Of a DNA stretch of 64,000 nucleotides, positions 27,740 through 41,100 are shown one piece after another. The notes below the pieces were generated by a model. The model was not told where the DNA came from and did not search any database. It saw only the letters and a program-made list of their open reading frames with translations. A program made the position numbers and the translations under genes. Source of the DNA: Agarophyton chilense. Lineage: Eukaryota > Rhodophyta > Florideophyceae > Gracilariales > Gracilariaceae. Location: the NCBI GenBank assembly GCA_030374765.1, contig JARGXX010000075.1, forward strand, positions 868,001 to 932,000, given 5' to 3'. Position 1 is the first letter of the stretch. Each line of letters starts with the position of its first letter.

Positions 27740-30700
27740 ACTAAAATGAAGTCCCCTTGAGGGAAGAGCGATAGAAGAGATCGTAATCAAGACGTCGTAA
27801 GAAGCGAAGGTCTAGTTGGTGGATCATGATAAAGCGGACCCTTATCTTCAGATTTCTAACCATAAACATAAGGATATGGTAACAACGGACTAAAGGAGGT
27901 CTATTATTAGCATCCATGAGTGGGTTCTGCAATGTGCAGGGCTGTATCCGGTCCAACAACGGTGGTGGTAATAGTATGCCAGTCACCAGATTGGGTCCCG
28001 ATACTGTATCCATGACGATAACACGTGGAACGAAATGGTTAGTAGTAGACCCAAGGGTGATGTTTACCTTGGAGTTACTGGTTTTGAGGGAGCATATAGT
28101 GACTGGGTCATCCATAATCTCTTTCTCTCCAGGGACCAGTTGGTAATCATCCACACATGAACCAGATGGGATTGAAAGGCCCTCCCAGTGGGCCTGGTTG
28201 GGGGTGGCCTTCACACCAACCGGTTGGCGTTTTCCGCCTCGTGGAAGAGCTCGGTTTCCTGAGTTACGTCCGTGACGAAATTGACCTTATGAAACGCAAT
28301 GGGGCCCGCATTCGCGTTCCTTTCAGGGCGAGCAGCTGTGGGTTGGGCAACGAAGACTTCCCGATGGTTCTTCTGCCACGCCTGTAGGAGCATTAATCGT
28401 ATCTGAGGAGCCACACTGGTACACTGCGTAGAAAAATCGTGAGGAGATAAACAAAACTAGCAAAAGAGATTTCCTGTCTCGGGCTCTCTTAAACCTATTG
28501 TGGTTGATCTTGGTTAGAACTTTTTCGGTACTGGCATTGCGGTTCTTAATGAGGGCTTCCCACCAACTTGGTTAGCATACAGTACTGCAATAACCTGGTG
28601 CTGTGGGGCTGGTACCATCGTCGAGGGAGTCAAGGGTGGTTCTTACGGTAATTCACCAGCTACTGAACTTCACTAGTTGGAGCTGGGAAGCGAGTGTTCT
28701 CCGACCTGAGAGATGTCGATCAGATGAATCGCTTTTCCATGAGGTGTGTTCCCAGCGGATCCGTCATCAGTCGTGGGTGCTTTTTCAATGCCGAAGATTA
28801 AATGTTTCGGTTTATCCTTTTGTCTCTTTCGGTGTGGGGGCCATTGTCCTTTTCCTTATTCTTGGCGTATCTTTTCGGCCCTTCGCATCACGTGCCAGTG
28901 CGTTGTGATCCAGCTTACGGTTTGTACCAAGTTTATTCCTTACCTGAGACCAATGGGATTGTCAAGGTTATCAGCATACCTTGACTTTAACCTCGTGGTA
29001 GGAAAAACGTTACCGCATTGCAATGCCATCACCCAGAGTAGGCGTGCGTAATCCAGATCGGTTTGTCCTGCTCGTTGACGGTGTGTAAGCACCGCAGAGG
29101 AGGCCTCTTAAATCCCCTGACCGTTTGCGCAGGTTTCCAAAAATAAATTCAACACCTGTGGGTATACAGTCAAAATTTATGTCTGTTCATCATCCACTGC
29201 CATGCTATTGCCCTGTAAGCGGCTGAGCAAGATATCGCCGGCCTGATTTTTGAGATAAAACTGAAATAACCATATCGCCGCACCTTCTGAAACCCCATTT
29301 TGCTCAAATGCCATCTTGAACCTCTGAATGAAGTCTATGATAGCGATGGGGTCATCTCCCGTGAGACGGGTATCCCCTATCTGGTAACCAAGCTTCCGAT
29401 CATGCTTACTTACCTTCTGAGCCATCTTTTTGGTATACTCAGAGCTCTTGTTCTCCAACCTATAGCTGTGATAGTGGACCGCCTTTGTAAAAAGGTTGTT
29501 CAACAGAACGATCACCTGTAGGTCGAGATCGATGTCAGATTCTGGCTCTGACGAGTCATACCGTTTAACCTTACCCATGCAGTTATTTTTCCCCTCCTTA
29601 CGACAGGAATCCGTCCTGCGTTTTCGTTAACCCTTTCGGCTGTAATCCGTTGGCAAACCTGATTTGGTTTCCGAGCTTGAAGAGTCAGGGTCTGATCAGT
29701 GCCCATTTCTCTTTGCCTTTTTGGTTTTCTTCTTTTTCTTATCAGATTGTCTTCGGTGTCGCTTCTTTTCTGAGCTCGACGACCCATATTCACCACCGGG
29801 GTCTCCGCCATTGGTTCTCTGCGCAACTCAACCAACAGGTTTCGGTAGGTGATAATACCCTGGGCACTCAATCGCCGGAAGCTCTGTCTCTCCCCGATTT
29901 CGGTCGTGAGGCTTCTCAATAGTTTGAGAAATCGGATGGTTGTTTTAGAGATCACTGAAACTACCATGAAGTTTTTGAAAATGAGCTTGGGCCTCCACCT
30001 TGACGGTGCTCGCTTTGTCTTCCACTCCGGGTCGGAAAGCCCCATGATTGTATAAGAAAAGCTTTGCCAATAGGTCGATTTGTCCTCTTACCTCGTTCTC
30101 GATGTAATTGATGACAAATTACGGCACATTGTCCACCACTTTCTCATAGGCCCGATCAAACATCACATGGGTGATTGCACCGATATCCAGACCGAGACCG
30201 GGAGGTCCTTCCTATGTCTAACCACATTGGTATGTCGGGCTTCTGTCGAAGGACTCCCTGTCTTTCGTGCTGCCGCATCGACCTGAAGGGTTCTGGGCTT
30301 CCGGAGAAGTCCCTCCGGGTTGGCCACGATTGGTTGTGCAAGTCTTTTTGGTGGTGGAAGACCACAAACTGGTGCACTAGAAGCTCTAGTGACGTACCTC
30401 GGCGCGTTTTTCAACAAGCGATTCATTGAGGTAAACTGATGAGTCATAAGTTGCTGTTTCAGTAACTACTTCATCAAACGGTATGAATTACAATCCATAT
30501 TCTCTCTTTCAATTCTAAAAGTGGCGAAAACCAATTTGTAGAGCAACGCGTGCGCGTATAACCGGTCGGGGCACCACTCGTATGGCGTCCGATATATCGG
30601 GGTCCACGTTGATCATGTTATGAGTAATATTATTTGTTATTATTTTAGACACTTTAGAAGGTTTGTTAGTTAAGTCTCTACAGTAGCACCGTAGAGGACG

Positions 30701-31315
30701 AATGGACGTGCAAGGCTGGGGTTACACGCATGATACGTGTATGGACCAGGATTGGTTTGCACTACTATATTCTACACATGTAGTTCATTGTCTAGAATAG
30801 ACTTAAGCGATAGCTTCACCGCCATCGCTACCACCAAGTAAATGGTAACCGAGTGCTTGGCTCTAGATTATGTCGCCTACGCGAGTCTTCATCTCTTAAC
30901 GGGAGGAACGGCGACCGGTTTGGATAATCTCTCCCCTCGGGAAGCTCAGGCGTCACTGTACCATCGTTATTGGTGTGCCCCTCTATAGGGTTGTTTTTAC
31001 CCGTTTTTATTTCGCTTATCCAGTGTGGATACCCCTTTCATAGGTCTGTACGCTTGGTGGTGCGTCCTATTTCGCCCTACATTTTCGCCCTACACTTTGC
31101 CGTTGTCCGCCGAATATCCTTTTCCTTGGATCTCCCTTTGATTATTCCCCCTATTCCTGGGTTCATGACTTTCGTGGGTATTGCCTGAACCACCGTGGTC
31201 TTAGAACAACGCATCGGTGGCACGAAGGCTCGTTCGCTGAGTTACCCCTCTTCCCGAGAACGGGACTCGAACACCCGAGAGGTATTTTCCCATCTCGGAT
31301 TGCTCTACACAATTT
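27740..31315 (-). mobile_element. Fossil Ty3/Gypsy-type element (LTR end, gag and protease pieces, minus orientation)
   Basis: Read on the minus strand, an LTR-end-like string lies near 30.54 kb and is followed by AATTGGTTTTC, matching the young element's LTR end and primer-binding region. Gag pieces follow at about 30.05-29.18 kb (RLTGDDPIAIIDF against FTGDDPILVLDF in the young gag). A protease piece follows at about 28.2-27.74 kb (SGPNLVTGILLPPPLLDRI against AGPNFIVESVLPPPLRSLI). No RT is seen. To the right (about 30.6-31.31 kb) is LTR-like sequence, with a second LTR-end-like string near 31.31 kb in the opposite orientation, so at least two decayed copies are tangled here. Broken in many places; much older than the 35-45 kb element. 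Confidence 0.6.
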
Positions 31316-31885
31316 CAAAGTCGAAAGTCCAAAATGTGGTATAAACCAAAACGGTAGCGATGGGTGTGAGAAATGAGGGTTCTAGAGAGCGCCGGATGTG
31401 CTCGACCTAGTATGATGAGATTGAGAATACTTGTAAGTTGTGGCAGCATCAGCTACTGAAGGATGCAACAGGAATGGCGGGCTCACTGAGATCACGTTGG
31501 TAGACGATGATGCACAGCCCTCGCGGGTACAGAAATCCGTAAGGACACTAAGCTTACTTTTACGGGCGACCATAGAAACTAAAAGAGGTAAAAGTAGTCT
31601 AGTTGGTGCGTGTATTTACAATAGTGACACAGGTGACCATGCTTTGTAAACAGATATATCTCACCAGCCATCTGACCTACGGTAGCGCTCCTTACCACGT
31701 CGTCGTGAGGAGGTGCCCTTGAGGTGCGCCTCCCTATCCACTTACTCTTATCAAAATATTACTAAATTAGCGAAAAGCTATGCTAACTGCTAAACAAAGT
31801 ACTGTAGTACACGGCGCATACCGGTAACCGTTCAGGTCTACCAAGGGCCATAACCACCTCATCGGTGTAGCTCACTTTACTACAT
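31316..31885. other. Featureless stretch in the transposon block
   Basis: No recognisable coding or element sequence. It is probably decayed repeat DNA. Confidence 0.3.
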
Positions 31886-32215
31886 GCAAGCCGAAAAACT
31901 GAAGCGCGGAGGCGAGAGGCAAGAAAAGGAAGCGAGCGGCGGATTCAAGACGCAAGCCGAAGATCTAAGACGCACAGGTGTGGAACAAGGCTAAGAACCG
32001 ATACGTGAAGGCGATATACAAGCCAAGAAACCAAGGCGCAGAGGGAACGTGCAAGTCGAAGAACCGATGCACGAAGGCGAGGTGAAAGCCAAAAAACCGA
32101 TACGCGGAGGCGAAGTGCAAGTCGAAAACCCGAGGCGCAGAAACGAGGCGCAAACGGAAGAACTGAGGCGCTCAGGCAACGCGAAAGAAGCATGGTGCGG
32201 AGGCCGAAGGTCGAA
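31886..32215 (+). repeat. 33-bp minisatellite, about ten degenerate copies
   Basis: Units built on AAGAACCGATGCACGAAGGCG plus a GxGxAAGTC/AGCC ending repeat every 33 bp, clearest at about 31990-32190, and decay toward the edges. Because 33 is a multiple of three, frames on either strand stay open as an 11-residue repeat, which explains the open minus-strand frame here. Confidence 0.75.
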
Positions 32216-35019
32216 AAAACTATAAGGGGCGCTGCAATGGTGTAGAGGCCCAGGGAAATGCTACTCCTTTGCGATTTGGACGCTGGAGCTTCTTCTAGAT
32301 TTCGCCTGCTTGACGTGGAGTGTCCTCACCGCCGGCGACCGTGCTTTTTATTTGTTTTAATGCAAGCTACGGAGCACGGTGCAGCGCACAAGTAATAGTG
32401 CGTGTTTCGTGCTGCGCCATTATATCACGAAGATCGTGTCCACGTAGCGCCACCAATAAATTGTCGCACGACGGCCGCGCATGCCCGGATTGAAGGCCAT
32501 CGACCTAGTAATCTCTCAGGGTATGGGCACCATTACGCCCCAACTCCACTCAGTAGACAAACACATATCAATCTGCGATACGAGCATTGCTCTCGCGTCC
32601 ACCGAGCAAAGCTCCCGGCCTAACAGACACTTTGCCGACCAAACAACACGCAAAAAACGCATACACTATCGTCACACCTCAGATATATGGTCGGAGTTGT
32701 GGCAACAAGCCAAACTTGAATCCGGTTTCTACAGGGCATTAACACCAACGGTAACCTACTCCCGGTCAGAAACAAACCCCGCCTACTTCGCACTACTTCC
32801 AGACCCTCGTTGGCGATTCAATGAGGAAATTATCGAACTTACCACTGAGAACTACCACCAGTGGTTACAAAACCTCAAAGATATCCACACAGAACATGAG
32901 TTCTGTGAACTAATCATGCAAAAATTTGAGTCACAAACCTCAGAACAGCACAAGGCTATAGCAAGTTTGCGAGGCATCATCACCAAAAGCATCACCGAAG
33001 ACGTTAACAACAAACTCGCAGACCCGACACAACGAAAGACTACTTCAAACCTACGAAAGAAGCGATAAATCTCCGACGCACAGTCACCGTATCCGAATAC
33101 ATAGGTCAGCACATGGCTATCAGACGCAACCAGATCGTGGCTCACACTCCGGGTATCGCCGACGAACGACTCATAGGAAATTACATCTTCAAGGATTGGT
33201 GAATGACCAGAGATTTGGCCAGCGCGCAGTATACATGATGCTGGACTCTCCCCCAACAACCATTAAAGACGTAAAGCACCGTCTGGAACAATATGAAAAA
33301 ATAATCAGCCAACAGACGCCACCAACCCAACAGATATCGTACTGCCCACAACTCCAATACACTCGACCAACCTTTCTTCATAGCAGTGGAAGAGGTCGAG
33401 GACGCGGGTGAAGACGCTATGGAGATTCCAGCAACCGCAGCCTTCGCCACGCAATACAAGATATTAATAGGAGAATAGACACACTCCAATCAACTGGTGG
33501 ACGCCGCGGCCGGTCGAGCTCCTCCGCCAAAGAGGCATTCTACAATACGGCAGCTGTATCGGAAGAGATTGTACAAGCCATGCAAGCGTTGGAAGCGCTC
33601 CCCTTTCAGACACCCCGCGAACATGCACAGTGTACGTACACACTTGAATCTACAGCCCACCCATCCTTCATAGCTCACGACACCGACGATGCCACTGACC
33701 TAACCTCCCACCTCACCACCTGCACTGCCCGTCCGCATCCTATACAGACCAAGAAGAAAGAAACCTTCTGGCTGATCAGTGACACAGGTACTAAAATATC
33801 CATCCCCACACTCATCAACAGCGATATTAAGGGCAATCTTCTCTCCGGGCAGTCTATCACCAAACAATTTGGACCAGTTCTGTTTACACCACATCATGCG
33901 TACATCTTCAGCCGAACAATCCCAATTAAACTTTTAGGCACTGCGTCCTGGAATCGCAGTTGTTACAGTCTGAACCAACACACCTCCCCGAGCACGGCTA
34001 AAGCCACATCAACGGACACAATGGCTACATGCATACCACTACCTACCTCAAAACGAGACCAGCTCCCCGCGCCGTCACCCACTTCGCGAAAACCTCAACA
34101 GAGACCACAACAGATTCGAAGCCCCAAACCAACATTTCGACCAACATCTCTAGCATTTACCAATACCCCAGGGAAAACACCAGTTAATCCACAAAGCAAC
34201 ACGACACTACAGAAGTGGCATCTCGTACTAAACCACGCTCCACCCCAGCGACTTTCGAAAATGGCTTCCCAGAACGTCATCCCCGACAAGAAATTTAAAA
34301 TCAGAAGCCGATCAGCACTGTCATGCAATGGATGTGAGCAAGGCCGCATTAAGCGAAGGCCTCAACGCAAAACACACCACAGATACCAGCTAGGAAAAGT
34401 CATTACATCTGACGTCTGCCGTCCAATGCCCCATCAATCCACCCAAACGAACAAGTATATCCCAACTTTTACCGAACTTTTTAGCATATACCCTCCATCT
34501 CCACTACAAACCAACTCGGCAAGGCAAACACAAAATCTTTTCATTCATCATTCGAGTCTTCAAGAACGCCAAAGGCCAAAACCAGCCTTATTCCTTTCGG
34601 AAAATGCAAAGAAATATCTAAACAACGCTTTGAAACAACAGCTGCAAAACCAAGGCAGAATGCACCACACATCCACGGCATACACACCGCAACAAATGCC
34701 ATAGCTAAAAGGGTCAACCAGACCATGTGCTCTGTAGCACGTGCCAATCTCATTCACAGTCGCCTCGTCGAGGAATTCTGGGAGGACGGCATCATAGATA
34801 CCTCGTTCAAGTACAATATAACACCACAAACAACCACGGGTACAACCACATACGAAGCACTACTTGTATCTCCAGCCAAACCCGAACATCTATATGCATT
34901 CGGATAGCTCCGAGACGCCTACCTTCCCGTTGAAATCAACAAGAAGACCAAATTGGACAGTTGTGGCATCTCATCCCGATATATGTACGGTGTAAACCCA
35001 TAAGACATTGTGGTACTAG

Positions 35020-35881
35020 TGAAGAGCAGCGTCCTCCAGGGAGGATTTTGGGGACTTAAGTTTTTTCCGGAGCCTCCGGCGTGCAACCTCGTTATGAGTA
35101 GGAGTAATCCGTTTTCACGGCGATGGCCGGAACGCCGGTGATGCACCGGCGGGACCGGGTGCCATACACGTGGCCGCAGCGCCCGCGCGACACGTGGCCG
35201 CCAGATTGGCCCCTTTGTAGACGGACATTTAGCTATTTAGGATAGACTTTATTTATTCTATTCTACGGTGACTACAGTACTTAGGCCGCCGGCCTCGCGG
35301 CCGCCGGTCCAGTAAAGTCTCCCCAACAAGCGTGATCTTGGTCTTCCAGATCTTGGCTCTGGGTCGAACCGCCTGCGCGGATATACAACTCCTTACGGAG
35401 GGATTTGCCGTGGTGCACGGCTTCCCAACCCCCTTGGACGTTCAAGCAGCCTTCGTGTGTTGGGTATCTATTCCTACTTTCGTGGTTCCGCCCGTGTATA
35501 CGGTTTGCTACACCCGGCAGTGCCGGCTATTCCCGAGTCCTCTCTTGCGACTCGTGGTTAACCTCGCCCTCTTGCCTCCGTTCCCATTTTCCTTCCCTTT
35601 TCCTCCCCTTAACTGGGAAATTCCCGCTCTTGCGGCTCGCACTGACACCTGTCGTGCTCGCCACTCTCGTGGGTTTTGCCTCCTCAGAGGATACGCAAGC
35701 ACCGCTTCTGCGGATACTCTCGGCTTCTTTCAGCCTCCCTGCGCCGTCGCGACGGTTCGGCTCCGGTTTACACCCGGCATTGCGCGCCGATCCCTGGGAG
35801 GGCTCTACCGCGCCGGTTACCTCGTGAGAGGAAGATCCGGACGTCTTCGTAGGTTTTCCCCCTTGGGGGCATTGTCCTACA
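35020..35881 (+). repeat. 5' LTR of the young Gypsy-like element
   Basis: 862 bp, starting TGAAGAGC and ending CCTACA. Two CACGTGGC (G-box-type) motifs lie at 35167-35174 and 35191-35198. A GC-rich palindromic stretch (GGCCGCCGG...CCGCCGG) lies at about 35283-35308, downstream of a TTTATTTATTCTA stretch. Confidence 0.95.
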
Positions 35882-36004
35882 AATTGGTCTCCCGACTTAG
35901 AATTCAAGACCGCTTGTGTCCTCTCTGAGGTTGTTTTCCGTTTAACGGGTTTTCTACGGTCTCACCGGTTTGCTTTCTATTCTTCCGTCGAGACGGTGTG
36001 GCAA

Positions 36005-38116
36005 ATGCCAAGGAAACCGCCTAGCATGGAGCGTCCTGCAACACGCAGGCGTTCCCGCCAAAGCGGTGATGCCAGGGGCACTGATGTTCCACAGGCCCTG
36101 GCTCCAACACCGGATTCCCGGGAGATACCAGTCATCGGCACTGAAGACCCGCAGCCCGATTCCGGGTTAACGACCGTCGCAACGGTGGTTTCTCCGCCTC
36201 CGCGGTTGGTCGACCAAGCGCGGATTGTACGCTTGGAAGAGCAGCTCCGCTCCCTGCGGGCTGCTCACAATGCCCTCTCGAGGGAGTTCACCTCTTTACG
36301 AGGAAGCCTCGCTAACCCCCCTCCAAGTGAGTTAGCCGAGGATATCCGCGTATTGCGGTCGGACGTCAATACACTACTCGAGTGTTTTGGCGCTCCGTCT
36401 TCCTTCGCAGAAGGTATGGAGAATCGCTTCGAGCATCTCCGAAGCCGACTTGAGTCGGTCGAGAGGACGTTAACCTCGCCCGCGAACGCGGCTAGACCGG
36501 TTGTCTCTCATCGAGAGACCCAGTCGTGGAACCGGAAGAGCCGGAAGAACCGGGATTCTAACCGTAAGCATGGACACCCGTCCGACTCATCATCTGAGTC
36601 GGACGGTAAACCGAGTGACTCGGAGAGTTCCGATTCGTCGGTGAGCGATGACCCACAGGATCGTTATGGGCGCTCTTCCCGCTCAAAGTGGTCCTCTGCC
36701 ACCTACGGGGCCATCCAGCCGCGCCCCAAGGGTCGGCGACATCCGGGCCTCAAACCCTTGAAGCCCACCAACCCTCTGTACAGGACACTCCTGTCCTACC
36801 GGTGTTACCGGCTAGAAGATTCCTCTTTAGGTCGGACACCGCGTGACACGGGTAAAGTGAAAGACTGCATCAAGCGGATGCAGCTTTCACTCCGTAACCA
36901 GTCGTTTACTGGGGATGATCCAATTCTGGTCTTGGATTTCCTACACCGCTTTGTAGCGGAAGCCGATATACTCGGAATGAACGAAGGACAAGCCTACGTG
37001 GCGCTACCCTACTTCCTACGGGGTGTCGCTGAAGATCAGTTTTTGTCGGTCCGGGGCTCGTCGCGAGCCTCTGAAGGAGGTGTGACCTGCTGGCCCGAGG
37101 CCGTGCAGTACCTCCTGCGTTCCTACGCAACCAACTCCGCGATACAAGCGGCAATACTCGCTTTGCGAGACACTCGACAACGCTCCGGGGAGCTCGAGAC
37201 CGATTACTCGGCACGCCTGAATAAGGCTTTCCACCGTTGTGGTAATGTATACCCCGCTGGGGAACGCTCTACGATGTTCATTGATGGCTTGGATCCAGCC
37301 ATCAAGACTCTTGTCGCCCGTTACAGGGAACAAGAGCCGAAGGTGACCTACCTTGAACTCGTACAGTTTGCCCGCGCAGAGGGAGATGCACTACGTGCAC
37401 GCAATCCGGGAACCCGGTCGAAGGCCGCTAAAGCATTGCTGCTTGAGTCGGACTCTTCTTCACCGTCATTTGCGACGGATGGCATCCCCAAACAGGGTTA
37501 TGACAATAGGAATGTCATCCATCACGATGGCCTATCTATTCCGACAACGGGATTACCGTCTACGACGGATGGCTCGGTTGACTCAACCGCAAGGGACACG
37601 GAGAACGGGCAGGTCTTTTATCTTAATGACAGCCGCACTCCGGCCCCCCGTATGCCGTACTCGAACGGAATGACACGAAGTCAGCGCCCTGGATGGGTTG
37701 GAAACCGGGAACCCGGAAGATACACCGATGCTCGGAATGCCGTACCGCCAAACGCGGGAGTGGCGTTGGTGTGCCACTTGTGCTACGAGCGCGGGCACAC
37801 CTCCCCGCAATGCCTTTTATCGCTACGCGATATGGCAAGAGTGGTGGATAATTACGAAGCCCTCTCCCCGCAGGAGAAGGGCTCCGTGCCACTCACGTCA
37901 TATCTCCGCGTGAAGACGGACTTCCCCAACGCATTGGCTAACACTCCGAATTCTCGGTACAAACTGGCTCAGCCGGCACGTGCCGCACCAGCGCCAAACC
38001 ACGCTGGTGGATCTCCACCCGCTCCTGCGGTAGCTAACGTGCAACGGAATCATGCACTCGTTGCCGAGGAAGTCGGACCTTCGCCCGACCAGGACCCTGT
38101 ACAGGGAAAAGAATAG
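36005..38116 (+). mobile_element. Gag region of the young Gypsy-like element
   Basis: This open region codes for about 703 residues. It has a basic N-terminus, a coiled-coil-like stretch (EEQLRSLRAAHNALSREF), a Ser/Asp/Glu-rich linker, a capsid-type core with FTGDDPILVLDFLHRFV, and a CCHC zinc knuckle (CHLCYERGHTSPQC) near 37.77 kb. The capsid core and knuckle identify it as Gag. It lies in a different frame from the pol region, as is usual in Ty3/Gypsy elements that use programmed frameshifting. Confidence 0.88.
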
Positions 38117-38151
38117 AGGGAGTCTCCCCTTCGGGAGAGGCGTCCTCAGAG

Positions 38152-41100
38152 TTGAGGCTGACGACGCCCGAGGCGCCGATGCCTCGCTCCCCGGTGAAAA
38201 TCCTGACAAGGAAGGACACCGCAGACGCGGACTTTAAACACCTCGGTGTTTTGCGTCGACCGTGGATACGGATTAGAAATAATCGGATCCCGGATAGAGT
38301 CTTGGTAATGGCCAAGCGTAACTACAAGGTTTACGCTGACCTTGGTCTGCACACGCAGTTTATGGTGAGACATCTCACTGTCCTGGATACAGGTGCTGGG
38401 CCGAACTTTATTGTGGAATCGGTTTTACCCCCGCCATTGCGGTCACTCATCCGTTCTGAAACGGTACCCGACGTCTCAGACGCCAATAACAACCCGTTGA
38501 AAACGGTTGGTGTGATCGACCTGGTCGTCAGGCTAGGGCGAATGGTGGTTAAACTAACTTTTATTGTGTGCCGCTCGCTGGCCGCGCCAGTTATACTGGA
38601 ATGTGACTACTGCGACAGGTTTGTCGACGCCATCCGCCCACGCCTTAAGCAGGTGGAACTTGAGGACGGATCGACCGTCCCCATTGTTCGTCAACCGCTG
38701 AAGCGGGCATCGAGGAAACACGTTCCTCTACCTGCTGCGCAGGAACCCACACCGGCGAACCGGGATTCTACGAAGCTCCGCGTTGCCTCGTCAGTAACCA
38801 TACCCCCGGAGAGCCAGGTTATGGTTTCAGTCAATTCCCGTCAACACGGTCTTCGGGTTGTTCAGCCCTTGCCCTCGTTGTACGGGAAATTTTAGTTAAC
38901 CGTTGCGAACGGAATCGTGCAAGTCACGCCGAATTCCCCTTTCAGAGTGTTGGTTGCCAATCTGGGAAAGGCTTCCCAGACGCTGGCAAAGAACCAAGTC
39001 ATTGGGTCTGTGACGCCGCACCCGCTCGCGATGCTCCCTACAAAGGTGACGGCTGCCGAAGTACTCGGAATAACTCCCTCTACCGAGGATGGTCTCCCGG
39101 TATCCGGTGCAGAAACCTCCGGGGAGGCACAGCAGTTGGCGCTAGATAAAACCGTCAAGACGGATGCATTTCCGACCTCGTCGGTTCCCACACCTGACAC
39201 CAGGGCACAGCCTACGAGCTACGATAAGATAGACCCGATCAAGGCCCTCGAGGACCTGGACCTGAGTCATGTACCGGTCTCACACCGGGACCGCTTACGC
39301 GGAATGCTACGCGAGTTTACCACAATGTGGGACGGCTCACTGGGTGAGATCAATACAACCGAACATCGGATAGACCTGCTACCGGACGCACGTCCGTTTG
39401 CACAACCCCCTTACAGGGCGGGACCGAAAGCTCGGGAGGAGGAAGAATTTCAGGTGGACAAGATGCTCCGTGCTGGAGTCATCGAGCCCGCCCAATCTCC
39501 TTGGGCTTCACCGGTGGTGCTGGCCCTCAAGGCTGACGGCACGTGGCGGTTTTGCGTTGACTACCGCCGCCTCAATGCCGTCACCGTGAGGGACACCTAC
39601 CCGATTCCGCGCATGGACGAGTGTATAGACTCGCTCGGGGACGCTACCGTGTTTACGGCTCTGGATGCTAACTGGGGCTACTGGCAAGTCCCAGTCCGGG
39701 GAGAGGACCGAGACAAAACCGCGTTTGTTTGCCACTCGGGTTCCTACCGCTTCAAGCGGATGCCGTTTGGTTTAACCAATGCACCGGCCACCTTTCAAAG
39801 GACAATAGACATACTGATGTCGCGTTTCAAGTGGCGCACGTGCCTTGTCTACTTGGACGACATCATTGTCTTTTCCAGAAACCTGGACGATCACCTGACC
39901 CACGTGCGGGACGTGATGACCGTACTGCGAGACGCAGGAATAACCCTCAAGTTGAGGAAGTGTGAGTTCTTCACCGACACGGTGAAGTATCTCGGGCACG
40001 TCATCCGTCCAGGACGGTTAATGATCGAACAAGTTTGTGTCAAGTCCCTCTGCGAGGCAAAGGAACCCCGTACTCAAACGGAGCTCCGATCCTTTTTAGG
40101 TCTGGTCAACGTCTATCGACGGTTTAAACCGAGTTTCTCGGATATCGCCGCTCCGCTAAACCCGCTACTGCGGAAGGGCCAGCCACCAAAGCTTGCGCCA
40201 TTTACCACCGATCAGTCGGAATCTTTTCGCTCCTTGATTAAGGCAGTTACGACAGCTCCCATCCTATCCTTGCCCAAACCTGGGCTTCCCTACTCCATCG
40301 ACACCGACGCCAGCTACCACCAGGTGGGCTGCGCACTGTTCCAAAACACCCCCGAGGGGGAACGCAAACCAATTGGCTATTGGTCCCGCACGCTGAACGT
40401 CCACGAGCGCAACTACTCGGTCTCCGAGAAGGAGTGCCTCGCAGTGGTCTGGGCGCTTTCCACTCTGAGCCCATACCTCATGGGCGTTCATTTCACCGTG
40501 TACACGGACCATGCCTCGTTGAGGTGGCTGCTGAACATCGCAGATCCTTCTGCCCGCTTAATGCGGTGGCGCCTCCGCTTAGCGGAATTCGACTTCGAGG
40601 TCCTCTACAAAAAGGGTGTCCAGAACACCCGAGCAGACGCCCTCTCTCGATTACCTACGACAAGTGAAGCACTTGCCGACCCGGAGGTCGACGAGATCCC
40701 GTGCTTTACCTCGGAAGGGGAAACACCGACGGAGTCGGATTGGCCCGAAACCGGGGAAGACACCATGGAAATAGATGAGCTACTCGCAGCGCGCGAGAAT
40801 GAAACACCCGTACCAGTGGCACCATGGGTTAGAAGCCCCGCCGTGGTACCGCACCCCTCACGGGGTCTCTCCGATATACCGACTTTATCGGAACCACCGG
40901 CAATGCCGGAAACACCTGGCCCTCGCGGCCAGCTACCCTTACGGGCGCCGCGCAGCGGTATTTATACCCGCCATGTGGTTAGCCCACCATCACCCGTCGC
41001 TCCGTCTAAGGAGGGGGAGGGGACCCGCTCAATCGCGGAAGCATCGCCGTCGCAACGGAAGTTTAACCGGACACCCCGGGCAAGGCCCCCGAGCGGGCAT

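Noticed and set aside
31250-31285. tRNA-like string (GTTCGAGTCCC on the minus strand)
   Set aside because: The T-stem does not pair properly and no anticodon or acceptor arms fit; it aligns better with a decayed LTR end.
31886-32215. CRISPR-like array
   Set aside because: Units are contiguous 33-bp tandem copies without unique spacers, in a eukaryotic genome.
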